13,158 nucleotides of DNA from Sulfurovum sp. bin170 (GTDB lineage Bacteria; Campylobacterota; Campylobacteria; Campylobacterales; Sulfurovaceae): assembly GCF_010892395.1 (NCBI RefSeq), contig NZ_JAACKB010000359.1, positions 1 through 13,158 on the forward strand. Reading direction: 5' to 3'. The notes beneath the pieces were generated by a model, which made no database searches, was not told the DNA's origin, and saw only the letters and a program-made list of their open reading frames with translations. Of this stretch, positions 5,991 to 13,069 are shown piece by piece. Position 1 is the stretch's first letter. Every line of letters starts with the position of its first letter. The translations under genes were made by a program, and so were the position numbers.

Positions 5991-6587
5991 TTATAGGTCG
6001 TCAGCGTGTTTTGCAAGATACTCTGCAACACCTTCTGTATCTGCTTTCATACCTTCGTCACCTTTTACCCAACCAGCAGGACAAACTTCACCATGCTCGT
6101 TAGTAAACAACATGGTATCTACCATTCTAATCATCTCATCAATATTTCTACCAAGTGGCAGGTCATTGACTACTGCGTGTCTAACTGTACCATCAGCATC
6201 AATTAGAAATGAACCTCTAAGAGCAACAGCATCGTCAAGAAGAACATCGTAATCTCTAGCAATCTGTTTTGTGAGGTCTGCTACAAGTGGCATATCAACT
6301 CTACCGATACCACCTTGGTTTACTGGTGTCTCTCTCCATGCGAAGTGTGAAAATTGACTATCTACAGATACACCGATAATATTTACGCCTCTCTCTCTAA
6401 AATCAGCCGCTCTTTTTGAGAATGCAATAATTTCGGAAGGACATACAAATGTAAAGTCTAGTGGATAGAAGAAAAGTACTGCACCTTTTTCACCTAGGTT
6501 TTCCATTAAGTTGAAATCTTCAACGATTTGTCCATTGGCAAGAACTGCTGTTGCTGTAAAGTCTGGAGCTTTGTTTGTTACGATCAT
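5991..6587 (-). CDS. 2-Cys peroxiredoxin (AhpC/TSA, Prx1-type)
   Basis: A complete typical 2-Cys peroxiredoxin of 198 residues. The peroxidatic site is PLDFTFVCPSE (42-52) with C49, T46 and P42. The supporting arginine is R124 in LRGSF. The resolving cysteine is C169 in EVCPAGW. It reduces H2O2 and organic peroxides in the cytoplasm and is recycled by a thioredoxin- or AhpF-like partner not encoded here. GGIG (92-95) is one of the two motifs linked to hyperoxidation sensitivity; the C-terminal YF motif reads Y190-L191. AAGGAA (6593-6598, complement) is a good ribosome site five bases before the ATG. A -10-like TATTAT and an 18-base inverted repeat lie upstream, fitting control by the neighbouring PerR-like protein. 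The family member most often named in Campylobacterota is AhpC. Confidence 0.93.
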   Translation of the reverse strand: MIVTNKAPDFTATAVLANGQIVEDFNLMENLGEKGAVLFFYPLDFTFVCPSEIIAFSKRAADFRERGVNIIGVSVDSQFSHFAWRETPVNQGGIGRVDMPLVADLTKQIARDYDVLLDDAVALRGSFLIDADGTVRHAVVNDLPLGRNIDEMIRMVDTMLFTNEHGEVCPAGWVKGDEGMKADTEGVAEYLAKHADDL

Positions 6588-6603
6588 ATTTTTTCCTTAT
6601 TTT

Positions 6604-6635
6604 AAATAATAATTTTTATTTGTAACGAAATAATA
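6604..6635 (-). promoter_or_regulatory. Peroxiredoxin promoter with candidate PerR operator
   Basis: On the complement, TATTAT (6635-6630) is a plausible -10. Downstream, at about the expected transcript start, lies AAATAATAATTTTTATTT (6604-6621), an inverted repeat with eight of nine symmetric pairs matching. An AT-rich palindrome placed there would suit repression by a Fur/PerR protein. Binding is inferred, and the region is AT-rich enough for chance symmetry. Confidence 0.4.
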
Positions 6636-6675
6636 TCGAATTAAAATTAAACTACTCTTTATTTTTAATTGTTTT

Positions 6676-6684
6676 TGATATAAT
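6676..6684 (+). promoter_or_regulatory. Extended -10 promoter (TGATATAAT) of glnD
   Basis: TATAAT (6679-6684) is preceded by TGA and a T-rich run, giving an expected transcript start near 6691 and a leader of about 58 bases. No -35 is visible. The identical 9-mer recurs at 11074 and 11557. Confidence 0.75.
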
Positions 6685-6735
6685 CAATTTTTTTGTAAAA
6701 TTTGGGTTGGAATTCACAACTTTTTAAGTGCCTCT

Positions 6736-6740
6736 AGGAG
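6736..6740 (+). promoter_or_regulatory. Ribosome-binding site fixing the glnD start at 6749
   Basis: AGGAG sits eight bases before ATG 6749. The in-frame GTG at 6728 would place this site inside the coding region and has no comparable site of its own, so the extra residues MPLGEDK are most likely leader sequence. Confidence 0.8.
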
Positions 6741-6748
6741 AAGATAAA

Positions 6749-9196
6749 ATGGAAAAAATAAAATCGCAAATTGAGACCCTGTTGTATGCAGAGGCAGAGG
6801 ATTTTGAGATAGCAAAAGTCTTGAAAAAAGATATAAAAAACTATTTTGAAACCTTGGAGGAGAGCTTTGCTAACTCAGGTGGAAAAGATTTTTTGGTTAA
6901 ACATACTCATAAGATAGATACTCTAATAGAGATGGTCTATATGATAGCAACGCGTTCGATGTTTGGCACAACTTACGCTCCAACCAAACATGCTCTGCCG
7001 ATTACTCTTGTTGCCTTGGGAAGTTATGGACGAGAGCAACTCTGTGTGCATTCTGATATTGATTTGATGATTGTCTATAAAGATGTTCAGGGTTATCACA
7101 CAAAGGAGATGATGGAGAAGATTCTCTATATTCTTTGGGATACAGGTCTTAAGCTAGGGCATAGAGTACATGAAGTAGATGAGCTTTTTGATATTTCGCA
7201 GACAGATATAACTATCAAAACATCCATGATAGAGTCTCGTTTTGTAGAGGGGTCAAAATACCTATGGACAGAGGTAGAGAATGAACTTAATAGAATTCGC
7301 CACTATAAACAAGAGGAGTTTATAGAAGCAAAGATAGAGGAGATGAGAAATCTACATAAAAGATTTCCTATGACGATGGAGCCAAATCTAAAAGAGGGGG
7401 TTGGTGGTTTTCGTAATGCTAATCTTGTCTATTGGCTAGGAAATATTCTCTATAATGTAACGCGAATTAGAGACCTACCAAAAGATATAGTGGCAGACAA
7501 GGAGTACAGAGAGTTTCATATAGCACAAGAGTTTCTCTTTAGAGTTCGCTCTGCTCTACATCTTAGCAGAGGGAAAAAAGAGGATAGAGTACGACTGGAG
7601 CTTATCCCTCAAATAGCTAAATATCTTGGATATAACGAGAGAGAGCATATGAAGTTTGCAAAAGAGGTCACTCGATGTCTAAAGGTCATTAAGCTACATA
7701 CAACTATATGGACAGATGCTCTGGATAATGATGATAAGAGTCATATGTTGAGACCAAAAGAGATAGATGATTCATTTGAATCACTTCTTGGTCAACTTTG
7801 CGATGCAGGAGATATGGCTTTTGAGGCTCATCCAACTTTTCTATTGGCACTTAGTCGTGCTTCAAAACCCAAAACAGTCAATGAAGATATATATACGATT
7901 GTTCGCAAAATGTTCTCTAAAACTCACTGTTCTAATATACTCAAACCACTTTTGGATACTAATCTGTTGGGGTATGTTATGCGTCCCATGAAGCAGATTA
8001 TCAATCTCCCACAGTTTGATGGCTATCATCGTTATGCTGTTGGGATTCATTCACTCAAAGCACTTCAAAACTTGGAAAATATAGAAGATACAACGCTTAA
8101 ATCAATTTATGATTCGTTGAAACCTGAGGAGAAGGCTCTTCTTAAATTTGCAACACTGCTACATGATGCAGGGAAAGGCAGAAGAGAAGAACATGCTATA
8201 GTCGGTGCAAAACTATTTAAAAACTTTGCAGAGAAGTTACTTTTTTCCAAAAAGCAGATAAAGATAGGAACTAATCTGATTCTCTACCATAGTATTATGA
8301 GCAGTACAGCCCAACGCGAAGACCTCCATACAGAGCAGACCATTTTAAGGTTCGCATCAAGATTTCCAACCAAACTGGAGTTAGACTTCATATATCTGTT
8401 AACCTATTCTGATATGAATGCCGTTGGAGTCAAGACTTATAATGATTTCAATGCAAGACTTCTTCGTACACTCTATACTCAATCCAATAGAGCAATCTCC
8501 TGTGGGGAAAAACTCTATGAGACCAATAAACGACTAAAAAAAGAGAAAATTTTGCAGAATAATTCAGAGTTCATGAAATTTTCTCGTCTATTTCAAAAAA
8601 AGATTCTACGCATCCCTTCTGATTTGCTATTTATGAAATATAGCTCAGGAAAAATTATAGAGATTGTAAAAACAGCAAGGGAGATAGAAGATTATAGTTT
8701 TAGTATTGATAATAATGGATTTTTGACTATTGAGGTGATACGAAAAGATAATCTGGATTTAAGTTATCTGTTATATAGACTTAGACGACTTGATATTGTT
8801 AATATGGATATTTGTAAACTATTTGACGGGGTGAAATATTTTAAGATAGATTTTAATGAGATGGCTGATGAAGATGAGCTTCTTTTGATTGAAAATATTA
8901 TACGAGAAGCATTAAAAAAAGTCCATCAACTGAACCTAGAAAATCCAAATATAGATAAAAAAGCGGTAACCATCGACTGCAACCACTCTCAAGAGCATGG
9001 GATGATGAAGTTGCACTGTAGCAATAGAAAAGGGTTGCTCTCTCATATTATCTCTATATTTGATAAGTTGGGTATTGATATATGTTCTGCTAAAATTCAT
9101 ACAAAAACTAACAGAGTTAATGACCTATTTTTAATCGAGAAGAATGGAAATTTTTGCCATAATACCGACTTTATAATTAAAGAACTAACGGAGTAG
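6749..9196 (+). CDS. glnD: [Protein-PII] uridylyltransferase / uridylyl-removing enzyme (GlnD)
   Basis: 815 residues from the ATG with the good ribosome site (E. coli GlnD is about 890). Domains in order: a nucleotidyltransferase with GSYGREQLCVHSDIDL (91-106; catalytic D103, D105), which uridylylates PII; a GlnD-type linker with NLKEGVGGFRNA; an HD phosphohydrolase (H434, then H472-D473 in LLHDAGKG), which removes UMP; a degenerate first ACT region (about 655-705); and a clear C-terminal ACT domain (about 753-815) that would sense glutamine. The enzyme reports nitrogen status to PII and thereby to glutamine synthetase and transport; no PII gene is in the window. It has its own promoter and is followed after 5 bp by glmS, whose ribosome site lies in its last codons. 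The somewhat short length comes mostly from the weak first ACT. No frameshift is seen. Confidence 0.88.
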   Translation: MEKIKSQIETLLYAEAEDFEIAKVLKKDIKNYFETLEESFANSGGKDFLVKHTHKIDTLIEMVYMIATRSMFGTTYAPTKHALPITLVALGSYGREQLCVHSDIDLMIVYKDVQGYHTKEMMEKILYILWDTGLKLGHRVHEVDELFDISQTDITIKTSMIESRFVEGSKYLWTEVENELNRIRHYKQEEFIEAKIEEMRNLHKRFPMTMEPNLKEGVGGFRNANLVYWLGNILYNVTRIRDLPKDIVADKEYREFHIAQEFLFRVRSALHLSRGKKEDRVRLELIPQIAKYLGYNEREHMKFAKEVTRCLKVIKLHTTIWTDALDNDDKSHMLRPKEIDDSFESLLGQLCDAGDMAFEAHPTFLLALSRASKPKTVNEDIYTIVRKMFSKTHCSNILKPLLDTNLLGYVMRPMKQIINLPQFDGYHRYAVGIHSLKALQNLENIEDTTLKSIYDSLKPEEKALLKFATLLHDAGKGRREEHAIVGAKLFKNFAEKLLFSKKQIKIGTNLILYHSIMSSTAQREDLHTEQTILRFASRFPTKLELDFIYLLTYSDMNAVGVKTYNDFNARLLRTLYTQSNRAISCGEKLYETNKRLKKEKILQNNSEFMKFSRLFQKKILRIPSDLLFMKYSSGKIIEIVKTAREIEDYSFSIDNNGFLTIEVIRKDNLDLSYLLYRLRRLDIVNMDICKLFDGVKYFKIDFNEMADEDELLLIENIIREALKKVHQLNLENPNIDKKAVTIDCNHSQEHGMMKLHCSNRKGLLSHIISIFDKLGIDICSAKIHTKTNRVNDLFLIEKNGNFCHNTDFIIKELTE

Positions 9197-9201
9197 TATA
9201 T

Positions 9202-11010
9202 ATGTGTGGAATCGTAGGATATGTAGGACAAAAAGAGAAAAAAGAGATTTTGCTAGATGGTTTACAGGAGTTAGAGTATCGTGGCTATGATTCAGCAGGT
9301 ATCGCTATTATAGAAAACAGACAACTCAAACATTTTAAAGCCATAGGAAAATTAGAGAATCTAAGAGCTAAGACTAAAGATTATGAGAGTGATGGTTTTG
9401 GTGTATCTATTGGTCATACTCGTTGGGCTACACATGGGAAACCAACAGAGCTTAATGCACATCCACATCTAGGGGAGTACTCTTTTGTGGTACACAACGG
9501 TATCATAGAGAATTATCAAGAGTTGAAAGTAGAGCTTCAAGAGCAGGGTGTTAACTTTTTGAGTCAAACTGATACAGAGACGATTGTTCATCTGTTTGAG
9601 AGTTATTGTGAGAAAAAAGGTGATGGATTTGACTCTTTTACTAAAACAATCAATAAATTAGAAGGTGCATATGCCACACTTTTGGTGACAGAAGTTCAAC
9701 CTGATACTATCTTTTTTGCAAAAAATGGCTCACCTATGCTTATCGGTTTTGATGGTGAAGATGTCTATTTTGCCTCATCAGATACACCTATTATTGGTAT
9801 GGCTACAGAGGTTTATTACTTGGAAGATGGTGAGTATGGTTATGCAAAAGATGGGGAAGTCAAACTTTTTGATGCCAATGGAGAGAAGAATTTCACCAAA
9901 AAACCACTAGCAACCGACAAAGCTATGGCTCAAAAAGATGGCTATAGATTCTTTATGGAAAAAGAGATATATGAGCAGAGCGATGTCATGAATGATACGA
10001 TGATGGGTCGTGTTTTAGATGATAGAGTTGAGTTTGAGGAGCTAGGAGTTGAGCTATTTGAGGGTATTAACAATATCAAAATCTGTGCATGTGGAACTAG
10101 CTACCACTCGGCATTAACAGGCTCATATCTACTAGAGAGAATAGCCAAAATCCCTTGTCAAGTGGAGATTGCTTCGGAGTTTAGATACAAGGAGCCTCTG
10201 CTTAAAGATGATACGCTCTTTATTACCATCTCTCAAAGTGGTGAGACTGCCGATACGCTAGAGGCTCTAAAGATGGCAAAAAGAGCAGGATTAAAGAGTT
10301 TGAGCATCTGTAATGTTGATAACTCATCTATCGTAAGAGAGAGTGACAGAGCTATCTTGACCAGAGCAGGGATTGAAAAAGGTGTTGCTAGTACCAAAGC
10401 ATTTGCTACACAGACTATGGTACTTTGGATGTTAACGCTCTATGTCGCAGAGCTAAAAAATAGTGTTAGTAAAGAGAAACTACAATCAGAACTAGATGCG
10501 ATGCGTCATACGCCAAAAGCTCTGCTAGTGACAGACAGACTGCATGAGAAACTGCATAGACTCTCAAAAAGATACCTGCATGGTCACGGTTTTTTCTTTA
10601 TAGGTAGAGATATATTTTTCCCATTAGCCCTAGAGGGAGCATTGAAACTTAAAGAGATAAGCTATCTTCACGCTGAGGGTTATCCAGCAGGAGAGATGAA
10701 GCATGGACCTATCGCTTTGGCTGATAGCGAACTGTTTACTATTGCCCTTATGCCTAGAAGTCTCCATTATGATAAAATCAAATCAAATGTAGAGGAGTTA
10801 AGTGCTAGAGACTCTACTATCTTGGCTATCTCTCCAGAACCGTTTGAACTAGCCGATGACTTTATTCAAACCAAATATGATTCTCATCCTATGTTGGAGT
10901 TTTTTGAGATGATGGTGGTGACACAGTTGCTCTCTTTGGAGGTCTCCATTAGGCTTGGGAATGATGTGGATATGCCTAGAAATTTGGCAAAATCTGTTAC
11001 AGTGGAGTAG
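9202..11010 (+). CDS. glmS: Glutamine-fructose-6-phosphate aminotransferase (isomerizing)
   Basis: 602 residues (E. coli GlmS is 609). The N-terminal glutaminase domain starts MCGIVGYVG, with Cys2 becoming the N-terminal nucleophile after Met removal, and carries RGYDSAG (27-33), HTRWATHG and SQTDTETIVHL. Two SIS isomerase domains follow, with CGTS (297-300), SQSGETADTLEAL, KGVASTKAFATQ and EGYPAGEMKHGPIAL. The C-terminus PRNLAKSVTVE contains the fructose-6-phosphate lysine (K597). It makes glucosamine-6-phosphate from fructose-6-phosphate and glutamine, the first step to UDP-GlcNAc for peptidoglycan and lipid A. GGAG at 9190-9193, overlapping the end of glnD, sets the start. No glmS ribozyme or separate promoter fits in the 5-bp gap, so expression should follow glnD. 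No clear terminator follows. Confidence 0.97.
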   Translation: MCGIVGYVGQKEKKEILLDGLQELEYRGYDSAGIAIIENRQLKHFKAIGKLENLRAKTKDYESDGFGVSIGHTRWATHGKPTELNAHPHLGEYSFVVHNGIIENYQELKVELQEQGVNFLSQTDTETIVHLFESYCEKKGDGFDSFTKTINKLEGAYATLLVTEVQPDTIFFAKNGSPMLIGFDGEDVYFASSDTPIIGMATEVYYLEDGEYGYAKDGEVKLFDANGEKNFTKKPLATDKAMAQKDGYRFFMEKEIYEQSDVMNDTMMGRVLDDRVEFEELGVELFEGINNIKICACGTSYHSALTGSYLLERIAKIPCQVEIASEFRYKEPLLKDDTLFITISQSGETADTLEALKMAKRAGLKSLSICNVDNSSIVRESDRAILTRAGIEKGVASTKAFATQTMVLWMLTLYVAELKNSVSKEKLQSELDAMRHTPKALLVTDRLHEKLHRLSKRYLHGHGFFFIGRDIFFPLALEGALKLKEISYLHAEGYPAGEMKHGPIALADSELFTIALMPRSLHYDKIKSNVEELSARDSTILAISPEPFELADDFIQTKYDSHPMLEFFEMMVVTQLLSLEVSIRLGNDVDMPRNLAKSVTVE

Positions 11011-11073
11011 AATAAATTATATTGGATATTAAAGCTTCTTTTAAATAATAATCAGCCTATGTAAGTATATTAA

Positions 11074-11082
11074 TGATATAAT
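11074..11082 (+). promoter_or_regulatory. Extended -10 promoter (TGATATAAT) of the 135-aa gene
   Basis: TATAAT at 11077-11082 is preceded by TGA, in the 100-bp gap after glmS. The predicted start near 11089 gives a leader of about 22 bases holding AGGA (11097-11100). Confidence 0.7.
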
Positions 11083-11110
11083 TTAATAAAACTTTAAGGA
11101 ATGACCTCTA

Positions 11111-11518
11111 ATGCAATTAATTATATTCCTAGTAGAGGTTATTGCTATTTATGCATTTTTAGAATATGACACTTTGAGTCATAAATTTAATAATTTTAAA
11201 CTTTTAGAGGAGAGCAATAGCTCTTACTCTAGTGAGAATGCTATACAGCAGGTACTTGCTTTAAATAATATCTCTGATAGTAAAAAAATAGCTCTTTGGA
11301 GTAACTCTCCTATAAAAGATGAGTTGTTAACCCACTTTCCAAATCTACACTTGATGTCTAAAATCATTGATACCAAAGTTATTGATGATGGTGATTTTAA
11401 ATATAGATTAATATCTAATTTAGAGTATCTACATGGAGAGTATATATCCCAAAATATTGATATAGATAAGTATAGAGAAAAAATTCAAAATCCTGACCCA
11501 TCTCTACCTGCTTTTTAG
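11111..11518 (+). CDS. Unrecognised 135-residue protein with an N-terminal hydrophobic segment
   Basis: I do not recognise the family. Residues 1-17 (MQLIIFLVEVIAIYAFL) form one hydrophobic stretch followed at once by acidic residues, which suggests an uncleaved membrane anchor; no lipobox or cleavage site is obvious. The rest is soluble, Ser/Asn/Asp/Lys-rich and predicted mixed helix/strand. It contains no cysteine and ends in a Pro-rich tail (NPDPSLPAF). The ATG has AGGA ten bases upstream and its own promoter. Base and codon use match the neighbours, so it does not look acquired. It lies between glmS and the Mur ligase gene and may serve the envelope, but that rests on position only. Confidence 0.6.
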   Translation: MQLIIFLVEVIAIYAFLEYDTLSHKFNNFKLLEESNSSYSSENAIQQVLALNNISDSKKIALWSNSPIKDELLTHFPNLHLMSKIIDTKVIDDGDFKYRLISNLEYLHGEYISQNIDIDKYREKIQNPDPSLPAF

Positions 11519-11556
11519 TGAAGATTTAAGTAGTAAGTAACCTCAATATCTATTGC

Positions 11557-11565
11557 TGATATAAT
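11557..11565 (+). promoter_or_regulatory. Extended -10 promoter (TGATATAAT) of the Mur ligase gene
   Basis: TGA-TATAAT lies in the 72-bp gap after the 135-aa gene. The predicted start near 11572 leaves a leader of about 19 bases that includes AAAGG, six bases before the ATG. Confidence 0.75.
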
Positions 11566-11590
11566 ACCTTTTTCAAATTAAAGGCATCAG

Positions 11591-13012
11591 ATGATTCAGA
11601 TAGAGATACTTAGCAATATACTTTTTGTGTTAGCCCTCGGCTACTACTTTATGACCAATATGCAGTGGTACAGTTACAAGTTGGAGAGGGTGATTTTTCA
11701 TCATACCAAGAGTTGGTGGCACATCACCTATTTTATTGTTCCTTTGTTGGGATACTTCTTTTTGAGCAAGTTGAATCTTAGTATTATTGTGACGGTGGTA
11801 TATATTGGGATGCTGTACAAGTGGAGAGCAAAACAGGACAAACCATTGGTATTTACAGGCAGAGTTAAACGATTTTTTGCCTCTTTGGTTTTCTTTATTG
11901 CCCTTACCGTTATGTTAACTACAGGGATGGAGTATGGTAGTTATGCTGTTCTTATCCCTATTCTTCTGTCGTATCTCATCTCAATGATGATGGAAGCGAT
12001 GCTTTTTAGAGGTTTTCAAGTGAAAGCTGAGAAGAAGTTGGAGTCTATGGAGAATATGACAGTAGTTGGGATTACGGCTAGTTATGGCAAAACCAGTATC
12101 AAAAACTATATTGCTCATATCTTATCAGCTAAATACAAAGCATATCCAACTCCTCGTTCTGTCAATACTTTTGGTGGAGTACTCAAAGATATCAATGATG
12201 ATTTACCAACGGACACAGAGGTTTATGTTGTAGAGATGGGTGCTAGGGGCAAAGGGGATATAAAAGAGATTTCAGAGTTTGTTAATCCTCATCTTGTAGT
12301 AGTTGGAAAGATTGGCCCTGCACATATTGAGTATTTTGGAAATTTGGAAAATATTCGAAATACCAAGATGGAGATTCTCTCATCTGATAGACTTCAAGAG
12401 GCTTGGGTACATGACTCTGCGATGGTGAAACCTGAGAAGATTGTGCATAGTTTTGGGAAAGAGATTTCAAATATCAGAGCAACTCTTGATGGTTTGGACT
12501 TTGAGATGGATGGGGAAGAGTATCATGTCAATATCTTGGGTTCGTTTAATGCGATGAATATAGCAGTATCTATAAAAGTAGCAAAAGCATTAGGTATGGA
12601 TGATGAGACCATCAAAAAACAGCTAGAGACACTAAAACCCACAGCACATAGACTTCAAAGAATGGACGCAGGTGGCAAGGTTATTATAGATGATAGCTTT
12701 AATGGAAATATTGATGGGATGTTAGAGGGGTTCAATCTGGCTTCTACCTATGAGGGGCGAAAAGTTCTCATCACCCCTGGTTTAGTTGAAGTTGATGATG
12801 AGTTCAATGTTCAAGTTGCCCAACGAGCCAATGAGGTTTTTGATTTGGTGGTTGTGACTGGGGATTTGAACTACCGTATCTTTAGAGACCATGTGGATGA
12901 GAGTAAGTTGGTGAAGTTGGAGAGTAAGGATAAGATGCAGGAGATGTTGGTGGAGGAGACTAGAGCAGGGGATTTGATTCTGTTTGCTAATGATGCTCCG
13001 AGTTTTATTTAA
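11591..13012 (+). CDS. murF: MurF-like Mur ligase with a membrane-spanning N-terminus
   Basis: 473 residues. Residues 1-140 hold four or five hydrophobic segments (about 5-21, 45-59, 61-76, 95-111, 117-138) with Trp/Arg/Lys-rich loops, in place of the soluble UDP-MurNAc-tripeptide-binding domain of E. coli MurF. The Mur ligase core follows: ATP-binding GITASYGKTS (160-169), SVNTFGG, VEMGARGKGDI, GPAHIEYFG, then the C-terminal PTAHRLQRM and IIDDSFNGNIDGM. MurF adds D-Ala-D-Ala to UDP-MurNAc-tripeptide, the last cytoplasmic precursor step. I recall Campylobacterota MurF proteins with membrane N-termini, so the form is probably lineage-typical. Another Mur-ligase-fold amide ligase is the alternative. 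The gene has its own promoter and AAAGG ribosome site; no terminator is evident after it. Confidence 0.85.
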   Translation: MIQIEILSNILFVLALGYYFMTNMQWYSYKLERVIFHHTKSWWHITYFIVPLLGYFFLSKLNLSIIVTVVYIGMLYKWRAKQDKPLVFTGRVKRFFASLVFFIALTVMLTTGMEYGSYAVLIPILLSYLISMMMEAMLFRGFQVKAEKKLESMENMTVVGITASYGKTSIKNYIAHILSAKYKAYPTPRSVNTFGGVLKDINDDLPTDTEVYVVEMGARGKGDIKEISEFVNPHLVVVGKIGPAHIEYFGNLENIRNTKMEILSSDRLQEAWVHDSAMVKPEKIVHSFGKEISNIRATLDGLDFEMDGEEYHVNILGSFNAMNIAVSIKVAKALGMDDETIKKQLETLKPTAHRLQRMDAGGKVIIDDSFNGNIDGMLEGFNLASTYEGRKVLITPGLVEVDDEFNVQVAQRANEVFDLVVVTGDLNYRIFRDHVDESKLVKLESKDKMQEMLVEETRAGDLILFANDAPSFI

Positions 13013-13025
13013 TCTTTATCTAATT

Positions 13026-13058
13026 AAAATATATATATAATAAACAAAATATATATAT
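13026..13058 (+). promoter_or_regulatory. AT direct repeat enclosing a -10 box, before the antitoxin-like gene
   Basis: AAAATATATATAT occurs twice (13026-13038 and 13046-13058), start to start 20 bases apart; each copy contains a self-complementary ATATATATAT. TATAAT (13036-13041) overlaps the end of the first copy and would start transcription near 13048, in the second. This arrangement would suit an autorepressed toxin-antitoxin operator; simple AT low complexity is the alternative. Confidence 0.45.
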
Positions 13059-13069
13059 TGGAGAATAGA

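Noticed and set aside
6012..6023. YL instead of YF at the peroxiredoxin C-terminus as a sign of a special hyperoxidation-resistant form
   Set aside because: Many bacterial AhpC-like proteins lack the YF motif; not distinctive.
6006..6206. Plus-strand 66-codon frame inside the peroxiredoxin gene
   Set aside because: Antisense to the resolving-cysteine region of an intact peroxiredoxin.
6706..6720. GTTG/CAAC mini-hairpin in the glnD leader
   Set aside because: Only four pairs around an EcoRI-type GAATTC; expected by chance.
7767..7991. Open frame in another frame inside glnD, and a reverse one at 7862-8050
   Set aside because: Both fall inside a continuous GlnD domain with intact motifs; composition shadows only.
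9716..9910. 64-codon open frame inside glmS
   Set aside because: Out of frame within a full-length GlmS and without a ribosome site.
11029..11044. Weak hairpin TTAAAG-CTTC-TTTTAA after glmS as a terminator
   Set aside because: Six AT-dominated pairs including a G-T wobble and no U-run after it; too weak to call.
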